The notes under the pieces are model-generated. The model worked only from the letters and a program-made list of their open reading frames with translations. It was not told where the DNA came from and searched no databases. Source: Nemophila menziesii (taxonomy: Eukaryota; Streptophyta; Magnoliopsida; Boraginales; Hydrophyllaceae). From it: DNA of 64,000 nt. The position numbers and the translations under genes were made by a program. The DNA lies in NCBI GenBank assembly GCA_029959085.1, contig JARWIR010000008.1, positions 18,834,001 through 18,898,000 on the forward strand. The letters are read 5' to 3'. Of this stretch, positions 1 through 10,542 are shown in pieces; position 1 is the first letter of the stretch, and the number at the start of each line of letters is the position of its first letter.

Positions 1-296
1 ATTTCAGGTTTTATGAGAAGAGTTTGGGATTTTAGCCAATATGTTCCCTGTATTATTTGGAAATCGTCGAAAGACCCTCTATATTTTTTAATAAGGTGAT
101 ACATTTCCATTACTATTATTAATATTGTTCATACACCTCCTACGTCTATAATTATGTTAGGCGGGTAGTGCATGCGTTGGTGATTTTTTTTTCTTTTATT
201 ATGTAAAGAAGTACAAAATACCCAAATAGCCTTATATCCGTGTATATATATAATAATATAATTACGTGAGATGCACCGTCCTCATTTTAAAAAAAC
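1..296. other. AT-rich intergenic sequence, nothing recognised
   Basis: No open frame of coding character, repeat or terminal inverted repeat is visible here. It precedes the first copy of the foldback/GGT repeat family. Confidence 0.4.
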
Positions 297-338
297 CAAT
301 TATAAATGAATGTCTATTGAAAAACTTATTTAAAAAAA

Positions 339-516
339 GAGTAATGATATATACCACCCAAATTCATACCACTCAAATGTCACCCAATAGCGTGGCGTAA
401 ATTGGTAGGTTACAAATCTTTAATCAAATCAAGAAAATAAATGCATTAACAAATTCACGCCACGTCATTGGGTGACATTTGGGTGGTATGAATTTGGGTG
501 GTATATATCATTACTC
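339..516. mobile_element. Mutator-like MITE with 9-bp target duplication
   Basis: The 178-bp element has near-perfect terminal inverted repeats of about 50 bp beginning GAGTAATGATATATACCACC. It is bracketed by the 9-bp direct repeat TTAAAAAAA (330-338 and 517-525). The paralogous copy C near 59384-59440 has the same leader without the element, so it acts as an empty site. A 9-bp duplication with long inverted repeats is typical of Mutator-derived MITEs. It has no coding capacity. Confidence 0.88.
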
Positions 517-638
517 TTAAAAAAAGAGAAAATGCTTAGAATGAGATACTTTATAGAAAACAACCACATCCTAAACTACCCTTACAATTAACAATTAAAA
601 AAAAGAAATTAGAAAAAAACAAAACAAAAACTAATAAA

Positions 639-1085
639 CACACGCGCGCGTCCGTGATTTTATTTAAATAGTCATAACTAATTCTAAAAAAATCAAAAAA
701 ATTAAAAAATCAAAAAATTAAAAAATTTATATATTTGGATAAATCAAATTAATATTTACATCTATGATTTTTTTCGGAATTTTTTGAATTTTTTGAATTT
801 TTTGATTTTTTTTGAATTTTTTAATTCGCAGACACGACATTCCATGTTTTAAACATGAAATTCCATGTTTTGAATTAAGGACTTTGTTTTCCACAGACAC
901 GAAATTCACTGTTTAAAACATGGAATTTCGTGTCTGCGGAATTAAATTCAAAAAATTTAAAAAAAATCAAAAAAAATCACAGACTTAAATCTTAATTTGC
1001 TTTATCCAAAAATACAAATTTTTTCTAATTTTTTTTGAATTAGTTATGGCGATTTTAAAAAAATTTCACGGACGCGCGCGTGTGA
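639..1085. repeat. Large inverted repeat (foldback core of copy A)
   Basis: The left arm starts CACACGCGCGCGTCCGTG and continues with AGTCATAACTAATTC and ATTTGGATAAATCAAATTAA. The right arm is the approximate reverse complement and ends CACGGACGCGCGCGTGTG. Inside are nested CATGTTTTAAACATG-like palindromes. The alternating CG/GC core is striking in such AT-rich DNA. The single strand could fold into a hairpin over about 450 nt. Confidence 0.75.
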
Positions 1086-1467
1086 TGAAATTTGTAGTAG
1101 GTGGTGGTGGTGGTGGAAGTGGTGATGGTTGTGGTGGCTGTAGTGGTGGTGGTGGTGGTTGTGATGGTGGAGGTGGTGATGGTGGTGGTGGTAGTAAAAG
1201 TACCCTATTATTTGTTTAATATTTAAAAATAAATATTGTATTAAAAATATAATAATATATTTAATAATAAGGATAGTATAGGTATAAAAAATATAAAGGG
1301 GATGTTTTCTATAAATAATTGTTCTATTAGGTATTTATCTCTAAATAAAAAAATTAGAGGCTTAAAAAATTTAGAGGCTTAATTAAGGAGGCATTTATCT
1401 CTAATTACCTCTTTAAAAATGAACCATCACCTTTTACTATATAATAAAAAATAAAATAAAACATAAG

Positions 1468-3120
1468 TCAATTATAGATTAATGTCTATTAAAAAACTTA
1501 TTTAAAAAAGTACCTAAAATAAGATTTTTTATATAAAAATATCTTAACCTAAAATACATTTTTACAAATAGTAATTATAAAAAAATTTAAAAAACATATA
1601 AAAAAACAAAACAAAAACTAATAAACACCCGCGTGCTTCCGTAATTTTTTTTAAAATCGTCATAACTAATTATAAAAAAATCAAAAAAATAAAAAATTTA
1701 TATATTTGGATAAAACTAATATTTACGTATATGATTTTTCTTGGTATTTTTTGAATTTTTTTAAAGTTTTTTCGCAGACACTAAATTTCATGTTTTGAAC
1801 ATGGAATTTCATGTTTTGAACAAGAAATTTCATGTTTTAAACATGAAAATCTGTGTACGAAAAAAGAATCACTATTTCAAACAGTGAATTTCATGTTTTG
1901 AACATGAAATTTTATGTTTTAAACATGAAAATCCGTATCTGTGAAAAAAATAATTAAAAAAATCAAAAAAACAAATCATAGACGTAAATATTAATTTGTT
2001 TTATCTAAAAATGCAAATTTTTGTTTTTTTTTGCATTAGTTATGACGATGTTAAAAAAAATTCACAGACGCGTGCGTGTGTGATGGAATTAGTAGTAGGT
2101 GGTGGTTGTGGTTGTTGTGGTGGTGGTGCTTGATGTGGAGGTGGTTGTGGAATACATGGTGGTGGTGGTAGTGGTGGACAGCGGATCCAGAAGTTAAATC
2201 GAGGGGGGGCTTGAAATATATAAAAATTTAGGAGTTAACGCTTTCCAAAAAAATTTAACGTAAAAAAAAGATACATAAGCATATAACTAGTAATCGAAAT
2301 ACAAATATAAAAATTCAACACCATTACGTTGTTCGTCTCTTTAATTGATGAGCTTACATGTTCCTAGTTACCCATAAAATATGTAGACCAACACTATTAT
2401 ATACACTTAATTAATATAGTATCATTATTATTATATTAATATACCATAAATGTTATATTAATATTCTAATTTATAAATATAATGAATAAATCATCTATAA
2501 AAATTATTAATTTTATTGAAGTAATGTAAATAATAAATTACTAAGTCATGCTATCACCAAGCTCAAAGTAGAGACCTATATAAAAGAATTACATATTTTT
2601 TTTTGAAATAATTTTCTATTATATGTATATTTGTTAGAAAAAAAGAAACAAATGCTATGATTCAAACATGTAACCTCTAGGATAAACTCTAATATGTAAA
2701 GTTAATTAACCACTAAGCTACAATAACTTGTATGCTTTTTAGAGCATGCATGTGTTACATAAATGTCTAGTGAGAGTAAATTTTTTCGAGTCAAAATTAC
2801 GTTGACGTATTTTAAAATTTACGGGTTCAGGGGAGGCTTGAGCCCCCCTGGGCCTAAGGAGGATCCGCCCCTGGGTGGTGTGGTGGTGGTGGTAATGGAA
2901 GTACGCTATTATTTATTTAATATTTAAAAATTAATATTGTATTAAAATAAAATAATATATTTAATAATAAGGGTAGTAAAGGTATGAAAAACATAAAGGA
3001 GATGTTTTCTATGTTTTCCATAAATAATTACTTCATTAGGCATCTATTTATAATTTTTTTTATTAAAGGCTTAAAAAAATATTAGACTACTCTATGAGGA
3101 TGTTTTCTCTAATAACCCCA
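1468..3120 (+). repeat. Foldback/GGT repeat family, copy B
   Basis: Second copy, directly following copy A in the same orientation. Leader, CGCGTG arms (about 1627-2078), inner palindromes and GGT tract are all recognisable but more diverged than in copy A. The GGT tract is split by a 695-bp hAT-type element at 2179-2873, after which the GGT tract and the AATATTTAAAAATTAATATTG tail resume. Tandem placement of A and B suggests local duplication. Confidence 0.65.
2179..2873. mobile_element. Non-autonomous hAT-type element
   Basis: The ends are imperfect inverted repeats: CAGCGGATCC on the left and GGATCCGCCCCTG on the right (reverse complement CAGGGGCGGATCC). This CAGGGGCGGATC-type end is common in plant hAT derivatives. 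Both flanks are GGTGGTG microsatellite, so the expected 8-bp target duplication cannot be read unambiguously. No transposase frame is present. Removing it restores the GGT tract of copy B. Confidence 0.7.
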
Positions 3121-3256
3121 AAAATATATTATCTCTAAAACGATTGGTACTAATATTTTAAGGAGTAAAAAACAAAGAAATATGATAACGAATTTAAATC
3201 ATCTCCTAACTTGACTCCTATACTAACTCTACTAACTCTAATCACAATTAAGTAAT

Positions 3257-3503
3257 TGTTATGAAATATTATAATGTGGGTATTATTCTAGAGTAGTGGA
3301 GAGCCTTTATAACCTTCACATTTATCCCTTGTAACATCCTACTTATTATGTAATTAGTAAGGTAGTTGGATAGTCTCATAAGTCTCTATACAAAGGATTG
3401 TCCATTCTCTCAAAGTAAGATGGAAATCCATATACAATAATATACTCTTCTTATTTCCATATAGCCTCTCATCAACTAGTTTCTTTTACATATTGTTTCA
3501 ACA
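3257..3503 (+). repeat. 5' LTR of the copia element
   Basis: This 247-bp LTR starts TGTTATGAAATATT and ends TTGTTTCAACA, with canonical TG...CA ends. It has the same length as the 3' LTR; I count about 10 substitutions and no indels by eye (about 96% identity). Confidence 0.93.
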
Positions 3504-3520
3504 TGTTATCAGCACGACTT
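3504..3520 (+). other. Primer-binding site region of the copia element
   Basis: Directly after the 5' LTR the sequence reads TGTTATCAGCACGACTT. Its first part resembles the initiator tRNA-Met complement used by plant copia elements (TGGTATCAGAGC type), with mismatches. The position is right; the primer assignment is only probable. Confidence 0.5.
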
Positions 3521-4582
3521 TACATACCGAGCTAATATAAGTTGAGACTCTTCATAATTGTTTTTTGCTATATAGAGGTAAGTAATTCTTTAGGTAAGAT
3601 ATATTTTTTTAATTTTTATGTTATATTATACTATAATTGATTACTTCATCTATATTTGAATATATATTCTAATAGAGAGTAAAGATTAATCGAAATTCAT
3701 ATACCTCTTCAAATATATGATTTTGAAAGAGAAGATTCAACTTGAAATTGTACAAATTTGCTTCAAGAAAAGAATTACAATCATTGAAAAAAATGACGAG
3801 AATAAGCAACTGAATGTTTGCTTCAATTTATAAATTATGATTGCTTAAAAGCAATGTGAAACTCGTCTTGTTTATGGAAAAAAAACTTTCGAGTTGTTTA
3901 TAAAGAAAAAAAAACTATTTCAATGAACTTATCAAGAAAAAATTTGAATATTGAGAATTAATTGATGAAACCATTATCAAATATCCAACTTGATAATGAT
4001 TCATAGATGAAATTATTCAAGCCCACTTTCTACAAAAGTATGATTCATGAAAATAAGTCAAACGAAATAAATTCTCGTTGGTATATTGAGCAATATAATT
4101 CCCATACATGAAAAGAAAATATTGAATACATGGAAATATATTTTACGAAATAAAATTTATTTTTATATTGACATGACCTTGAAAGTCATATGAATGTCAT
4201 AAATGATAGTAAAAAATAATCATTTGAGAAGAAAGCAACACATCTAAGAACGATTGCGTAGAAAAAAAATTATATTTCTTCAACATTATCTCCAACGAGG
4301 CTTAAAGCCCAATCCTATGATTTATATAGTTATCACGAATCAGAAATTCGTTTGATATAATGAAAAATTATACATAATATTAGTTATTGACATTGAAAAT
4401 CATACGTGGTTAGAGAAATAATTACGTATTCCTGAAAAGAACATGTTATCATGAAAAAAATTGTGACTTGAAATTACGAAAGATAATTTGACATGATTGA
4501 ATCATAAAAACAAAAAGAAAGATAAATTCTGAAATGAATCCTTATAGGATCAAAATTTACATTTAATAACAATGTAATTAAA

Positions 4583-4668
4583 TGTTGGAAGTGGGATTTG
4601 AACCACCACCCCCTCTTGCAAATGAGGTAACTTGAATATGGCATCTTAGACCAGTCGGTCATCATGTC
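4583..4668 (-). pseudogene. tRNA-Leu(CAA)-like pseudogene inside the copia element
   Basis: Read on the minus strand, this 86-nt segment matches plant tRNA-Leu closely from the D-arm (GACCGACTGGTCTAAG), through an anticodon loop region TTCAAGTT, to the T-arm and 3' end (GGTTCAAATCCCACTTCCA). The acceptor and anticodon stems no longer pair well (5' GACATGA against 3' TTCCAAC), so it is not expected to give a functional tRNA. It lies within the interior of a retrotransposon, away from the primer site and antisense to the element. It could be a captured tRNA or a tRNA-derived SINE head. Confidence 0.6.
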
Positions 4669-6341
4669 ATAAGTGTACAATATTATTGGACAAAATTATT
4701 GGACATAACTATTTTATGATGAATGTCATTTGGATAAATCCAATATTAAATCAATATTGTTTAAATCCTAAAAGAAATATTACTAGAATATCTCCTTTTT
4801 GTTTGTACTATTTGAAGTCAATAGTCAAATTCAGGGAAAAAATATATGATCTAGCAGAATATATATTTTCTTAAAATAGAAAATTGCTAGACAATTGGTT
4901 GTGAATTCGCCTAATATGACTTATCGACATACAACTTTATACATATATACGGTCATATTGAAAAAAAAAGTCCAACTAAAAATCATGAATACCCTCATTG
5001 GTCAAAGACCTAAAGTATCCATCTATATACTGATACTTGTGCAATATAAAATATAAATGTTTTACCATTATGCACAAAGATGAGATCACGAACAAATATG
5101 AGAATTTATTTCAATCTACAATGATTGATATGTATCTTGGGTTTGCCACATGAAAAATATGTATACTGAAATACTATGCATAAAGTAAGATTCTCATGAT
5201 AAGAGGGGGTGCTGAAAAATATTTTATAAGATGCATCTTCCTCGCAAATAATTATGAGCTCAATGTAATAATAAGATGCATTCATAAGTGACTAAGTCAC
5301 GTATTCAGCTTGAAAAGATCATGCTCAAATTAATTTCTTTTGAAAAAAATACATTGCAACGCATAAAGCGTGGTCGACCTGTCGGTTCCAAAATATCATA
5401 ACATTGAGCAGTATGAGCAAGTTGGCACTTCTAAAATTATCATGAGATAATGTAGAAAATTTAACTAAAGAATAGTACTCTAAAAGAGTACCAGATACCT
5501 GAATATTTTCTCAGTATTGAGAAATTAAGATAAAATAATCTTATTCAATTATATTACTACAAAAATATATGGAATCGAAAAACAACTTGATCATGATCGA
5601 ATAATATGTGTAAATGATCATGTAAAAGTTACCAAATGAAAACGAGGATCTTGAATCGAAGTCCATTTTATGATGTCGTCTAGAAAATTAATTGGCCAAA
5701 TATAATAAGACGCAGTCAGGCATAATCATACTCTCACAGTCAATGTGAATATATGAAGTACTTTTTTGGTGGAAAATATTTGCCTGTAAGTTTCATATAG
5801 GACTTCATGTGCGTCTTATGATAAAATAAATTTACCAATATGTATCGTGTGATATGAAATATTACACGAAAGTCTTTAGAAGACTAAAAACGCGTATACA
5901 TAAATCCCGTGATATATTAGAATGCTATTTGTATTACTTTTGTTGTCTTTAACAATCTTTAATTGTCTTATATATTGTCATGTAATCTGCCATATATTTG
6001 TTTTATATCTCATAAGTAGAATATGTGTTTATTTATGATTACGTGCATGGATATTTATTACTCTAAATTGCACATGATTGTGTTTGTGGATCATTCCAGT
6101 GTTATATGACGATATGACTTCATATATTGTTTAATTTGAAATTATATTTACTATTATAAAAACGTGTAAGATACTGAATATCGAGATTATATTCGAAATT
6201 GAAGATCATCAAATATATGTTTACATGAGAGGGAGATTCATACGCGTTGCACTCTTTTTCCCTTGACTAGTTTTATTCCCATTGGGTTTACTAGCGAGGT
6301 TTTTAACGAGTCAACATCATATGCATATTTGAAATAATACC

Positions 6342-6351
6342 CAAGAGGGAG
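6342..6351 (+). other. Polypurine tract of the copia element
   Basis: CAAGAGGGAG lies immediately before the TGTTATG start of the 3' LTR, where the plus-strand primer of reverse transcription is expected. Confidence 0.75.
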
Positions 6352-6598
6352 TGTTATGAAATATTATAATGTGGGTATTATTCTAGAGTAGTGGAGAGCC
6401 TTTGTAACCTTCACATTTATCCCTTGTAACATCCTACTTATTATGTAATTAGTAGGATAGTTGGATAGTCTCATAAGTCTCTATATAAAGGTTTGTCCAT
6501 TCCTTCAAAGTAAGATGAAAATCCATATACAATAATACACTCTTCTTATCTCCATATAGCCTCTCATCAACTAGTTTCTTTTACATATTGTTTCAACA
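6352..6598 (+). repeat. 3' LTR of the copia element
   Basis: This 247-bp LTR has TG...CA ends, is preceded by a polypurine tract and followed by the target duplication GTAAT. Confidence 0.93.
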
Positions 6599-6742
6599 GT
6601 AATTGATTTTTAGCATTATCTTTATTTATAATTGAATTACTATGTGAGATAAAATAGGAAAAGAGAGAAATAAATTATAAATAAAAATAATGATAAAAAT
6701 CAATTAGTTAATTGTGATTAAAGTTAGTAGAATAGGAGTCAA

Positions 6743-7380
6743 ATTCTTTGATAAAACTCTGCGTTATAAATTGAAGTGCAAAATGCTCTTTGCCGCTTAT
6801 TCCCGTAAGATCATCTTTACTACTCCATTACTCCACCACGTAAACAACACCAACCCACCATCATCATAAAAAAACCCAATAACCCATCAACCATTACCAC
6901 TATATAAGATTTTTTTTCGTTGACCACTATATAAGATCTCATTTGGGATTAATTATTTTAGATTAAAAATATTTTTCAATTAAAATCATAACATTTATAA
7001 AAAATATTTTGTTATATAAAATCATAAAATCAGTTTAAGTGATTCATTTAAAAATTACTTATCCAGTATTTTTTTTAAATTATTTAAAAGGTTTAAAGTA
7101 TTTTTTATGGATTTAAAATCAATTCAAGTGATTATTGGAAAAAACAATCCTAATCAGGTCTTAAGTCTCTTTTACCATAGCACGGGTTTATTTTCTTTCT
7201 CTATTCTCTTCCTTCCTTCTTTTCTTGTCAGCCATAAATTTTTCATCTTTATCAATTATTTGTAGCATGGTTTTTAGCTTAATTATCTGTCTTTTTAATT
7301 GTATTTACTCTCTCCTAAAATCATAACGTCGATGGTACAAGAAGAATTAATACTCGATGAGAATCCAAACACAATCTACG
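6743..7380. other. AT-rich spacer without a recognised gene
   Basis: Only weak AT-rich direct repeats are visible (a CAATTCAAGTGATT-like stretch occurs twice near 7030 and 7120). No coding frame and no clear transposon end was found. The 5' edge of the Athila-type LTR that ends at 8599 may lie in here but could not be placed. Confidence 0.35.
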
Positions 7381-8049
7381 TTCAGTATGAAGGACCCATT
7401 TGGCACTAATTCAGGTCTTGAGATTTAAAAGAGAAAGTTTTGCCTTTGAGTTAGCGAGAGTTAAGGACTGGAATAAAGTGATTTGGATATAAGTCGCAAA
7501 AATTACGACCATTTTACTGAAGGGTGTACAACAGTTACGGAAAATATCAATTGGACTTGGGCTTTTAAATACTCAATTAAGCCCAATATCAGACCTAATC
7601 TGTTTTCACCATCTATATAAGCCCTCTTAGACCTCATTATTCAGCACCTCTCATTTATTCTTCAAATTAAATCATCCTTAGAGAGAACATCAAGAGGAAG
7701 AAGCAAGAGTAGGAGTTGGAGAATCCATTTTTCTTCAACAACAGTTCTTTTCATTCCTCTAATTAGGTTATTCTTTATTTTATTTATGTTATTAGGAAAA
7801 TGTATAATTCTAATTTTCTTTTGTTTTTACTTTTAATATAAGCTGAACTTAAACATACTTGAGAATCACGTAATGGGTTGAACCCAAATTTATTTAATTA
7901 ATGTATTTCAATTTGGGATTAGTTTCTAATTTAATTTCAATTGGGTATTTTATATTACTTATTATTTTGTATTAATTTCATTATTAATGATTTAGCTAAT
8001 CGGAGATAGGATTGAGTAATTAGGCTATTCACTTTAGTGGCAAAGTGAT

Positions 8050-8235
8050 CACCTTGACGAGAGGTTTAATTACGGACCTAAGTAATAGACGCGTGGTGTT
8101 CGCCAATGATACTGACGGGCTTGACTAACCACGTAGCCAATGAGGTAAATGACTTCAATATTCGAAATAAAGTATAATCGCCCTGACGGGGTTTATAATA
8201 CCGTATGATAGCTCCTAAGTCCACCCTGACGGGGG
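8050..8235 (+). promoter_or_regulatory. Four-fold CCTTGACGGGG-type motif in the LTR
   Basis: Variants ACCTTGACGAGAGG, ACTGACGGGC, CCCTGACGGGG and CCCTGACGGGGG occur at 8050, 8109, 8178 and 8221, spaced about 45-70 bp. The same four-block pattern, with similar surrounding sequence, is found in the minus-strand LTR at 19896-20086. It could be a transcription or replication control array of this family; the function is inferred. Confidence 0.5.
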
Positions 8236-8605
8236 TTAGGAGATATTAGAGTCCCGACTAATATAGAAATATCATTTCTGCCCTTAAAGACAACATTAAT
8301 TACGTAAGTTTAGGTGATTCCCTAGCGAGACTCAAGTATAGCTCATATTTGCGTTTTAATCTTTTAATTTTTAAATTAGTTTGTTGCGTCTAGTCTTTTC
8401 ATAAACAAAACAAAACAAATATTTTCTATATTTCTTTTTGCAATTAATTCTACTTATCTCTTAAACACTTTGGTTGTACCAACGCAATCCCTGAGAACAA
8501 AATCATGTTTATCGGAATATTACTTGAACGACCCGTACACTTGCGGTATGTGGATCCTCTTATTTATTGTTTAATTTTATCACACCCCAGGAACCACCAA
8601 GTTTT

Positions 8606-8623
8606 TGGCGCCGCTGCCGAGGA
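8606..8623 (+). other. Athila-type primer-binding site (tRNA-Asp-like)
   Basis: TGGCGCCGCTGCCGAGGA begins six bases after the LTR end. The TGGCGCCG(T/C)TGCCGGGGA type is the usual primer site of Athila-like elements, complementary to the 3' end of tRNA-Asp. Confidence 0.7.
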
Positions 8624-9720
8624 TTGCAGTGTGTGATCCCTGTGTTTAAATCTTACGTAGTTTTAATTGTTATTTTCTGTTTTACGCTTGTCTTTTGTTT
8701 TTGTTCTCTTCCACAGGGTTCTATATTTAGGCTGATCAAGAGATTCCATTAAATAAGTATGGAGGATATTATCCAAATTCCGGTCCATTTGACTATAGGG
8801 AAGACTCTTCGAGATATAAAAAATGAGGTAGTAACTTCTACCAACCACCTTATCAATACACGCAAGAGCAAGAATGGAACAATCAATGGACCAGGCATTT
8901 CCAACAACCTCAACTACTAACTCTCTCCGAATTGAAAAAAAATGTGAATGGATTTCAAGGCTACGAACTGATTTGATGTGACAGATACATTGTGATTTGA
9001 TAATGGAGTCTAGTATGGCAGAAGAAAATTTAAGAAAAATTCAAGAGACTAGACTCAAGCGACTACGAGATGACCATGTCGGGGCCCTCCTAGACATGAT
9101 GCTAGATTGAGGGTATTCCCTAGTTCTACCTACACATAATATAATCATGCATACTTTGTACACTCACCTTGCAGCTCCACAAGTTCAACAAAGCATAGAT
9201 TGGAAGGAGTTTGTGGATTCAAGAAGTAATAAATATGTGAATGGAGAGGTTGGATGACCCGAGATAGAAGCATGTATGCAGGAATGTCTTCTTGCTAAGA
9301 AATGGATTCGAGCTAAGCTTATTGAAGATTAACTAGTAATTAATCCAACAAGAGCAATCCTAATATACCATGTGGAAGAGAACGAGTTTCGCCATGAGAG
9401 CAAGGAGGCAAAACGGAGATACTACCCACCCCCTATCAGAGATCGATTGAATCAAATTCTAGGTGGAAAAAGTCTAACGATTTCATATCCAGAAAGAGGC
9501 GATTTTAAGCGGAGTAAAACCGCAATGGCCTCGATACCATCTTCATGGTAGGTAACGCGTCGAACTTAAAGACGTAATAAGCAAAAGTGATTCTTGGGAG
9601 ACAACCCATGTTTTAAATTGCTTTCATGTTTAAAGTACGTAGTGTAATAGAGTAATTTGATGTTCATTAATGTTAATATTTAAGAATTGAGAAGGGTTGG
9701 AGTGTTTTGATGTTTACAGG

Positions 9721-10178
9721 CTATGCTGTAAATCTCGATTTTGGGTGGTAGGCGGTCCACCGGGGTCTAGCGCCTAGGCATGATTACACGGGGCCTAGGC
9801 GGAATTATACGGTTTTGAATCCTGATGTGTAGTTTTGTATATTTAGTAATAAATATGTAGTAATTATAGCAATTTTAACTATTTAAGTAAAAAATTCATC
9901 CAACAACTCTATAGTAAATATAAAAATACTAAAAGTTGAGTTATACTATCAACTAAAGAATTCTCGAGAATAAGAAAAATAACAAAAATATCTATGCGGG
10001 CATGTTTTTCCATTAATCGGCGCCTAGATGGCCATTTTTTGTCATTAATCAATGCCTAGACGGGCTAGGTACCTATTCCACGACGGTGGAGGCGCTAGGC
10101 AAAAACGCCTAGAATTTTAACTAGGCGTAAGCGGCTGAGGGGGGAGTTGACGCCTAGGCGGGGAGATCTACAACATTG
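9721..10178. mobile_element. hAT-like MITE with CGCCTAGGCG motifs
   Basis: This 458-bp element is flanked by the 8-bp direct repeat TTTACAGG (9713-9720 and 10179-10186). Its ends form inverted repeats CTATGCTGTAAATCTC and GAGATCTACAACATTG (12 of 16 matching). Subterminal regions carry many CCTAGGCG and TAGGCG motifs. No transposase frame. A related CCTAGGCG-rich repeat lies at 44284-44547. Confidence 0.75.
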
Positions 10179-10186
10179 TTTACAGG

Positions 10187-10332
10187 TAATTTTTTTCAAG
10201 GATTTGGGAATAAACGAGAGGTAAAACGAGAAAACAGAAATTTGAGAAAATTGGTGCTCCCAATAAAATATCTGAGTAGTCTGGTGGATCGGGAACACAA
10301 ATTCCAATGCAAATGAGTATAAATTTTACAAT
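10187..10332 (+). other. Upstream remnant next to the RNase H fragment
   Basis: Short stretch between the hAT MITE and the RNase H-like frame. It may be LINE sequence but no conserved motif could be read. Confidence 0.3.
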
Positions 10333-10542
10333 GTGGAAGTGGAAATGTGGGCCGTTCTGTTGGGCATGAGATCTGCAGCAGATCTCGGTATTAAGAGTAG
10401 TTCATTCTACTCGGATAACCTTGATGTCGTTCAAGGTATCAATCGACAAATGGGAGTTGACTGGAGGATTCGCCCCATGATTTCCGAAGCATGGAGGTGG
10501 ATAGGACAATTTCCGGATTGGAAAGTTACGCATGTTAAAAGG

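Larger units (their letters stand above)
297..1411 (+). repeat. Foldback/GGT repeat family, copy A
   Basis: This block aligns by eye with three others (1468-3120, 59384-60258, 60270-60680). The order is: a leader containing TGTCTATTgAAAAACTTATT; a long imperfect inverted repeat (639-1085) whose arms start and end with a CACGCGCGCGTCCGTG-type sequence; an inner pair of CATGTTTTAAACATG-like palindromes next to CGCAGACACGAAATTC; a GGT-triplet tract (about 1097-1195); then a tail with TTTAATATTTAAAAATAAATATTG and GGCATTTATCTCTAATTACC. No protein is supported: the long GGT frames are only poly-Gly or, on the other strand, poly-His. The class is unknown; a non-autonomous foldback DNA element is the most natural reading. 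Confidence 0.7.
3257..6598 (+). mobile_element. Ty1/copia LTR retrotransposon, short and decayed
   Basis: A complete structural unit: 5' LTR 3257-3503, 3' LTR 6352-6598, and a perfect 5-bp target duplication GTAAT (3252-3256 and 6599-6603). The interior is only 2848 bp and has no long frame, so it cannot encode a full gag-pol. A short in-frame K-R-G-R-P-V-G-S-K stretch at 5366-5392 matches the basic linker between integrase and reverse transcriptase in plant copia polyproteins and supports the family and orientation. The polypurine tract and primer site fit the same orientation. The element must have been mobilised in trans, or has lost coding DNA. Confidence 0.85.
3211..6742. mobile_element. 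Foldback MITE interrupted by a copia element
   Basis: Inverted repeats beginning TTGACTCCTATACTAACTC (3211) and ending TAGTAGAATAGGAGTCAA (6742) flank a long palindromic interior: TAATCACAATTAAGTAAT pairs with GTTAATTGTGATTA, and ATTGATTTTTAGCATTATC pairs with GATAAAAATCAAT. Without the 3342-bp copia insertion and one 5-bp duplication the MITE would be about 185 bp. The target site of the MITE itself could not be fixed, so the family is uncertain. Confidence 0.65.
7380..9712 (+). mobile_element. Deleted Athila-type (Ty3/gypsy) derivative, plus strand
   Basis: An LTR similar to the one at 19501-21075 ends at 8599 (GGAACCACCA). The primer-binding site TGGCGCCGCTGCCGAGGA follows at 8606-8623. 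The interior (8624-9712) has only short broken frames: a piece rich in Tyr, Pro and Gln near 8750-8930, and near 9540-9610 the CGTCGAACTTAAAGACGTAATAAGC and CTTGGGAGACAACCCA signatures usually found just after pol in Athila-like elements. Gag, RT and integrase are missing, so this is a large-deletion derivative. No 3' LTR was found; the left limit is approximate. Confidence 0.6.

Noticed and set aside
2640..2740. tRNA-like text around GATTCAAACATGTAACCTC and AACCACTAAGCTACAAT
   Set aside because: Unlike the 4583-4668 case, no D-arm or anticodon region lines up; it is ordinary hAT interior sequence.
7150..7175. AGGTCTTAAGTCTCTTTT as the start of the plus-strand Athila LTR
   Set aside because: It only loosely resembles GGTCT|TGATGTCTCCTCTTTT, has no purine tract before it, and the following sequence does not align with the other LTR.
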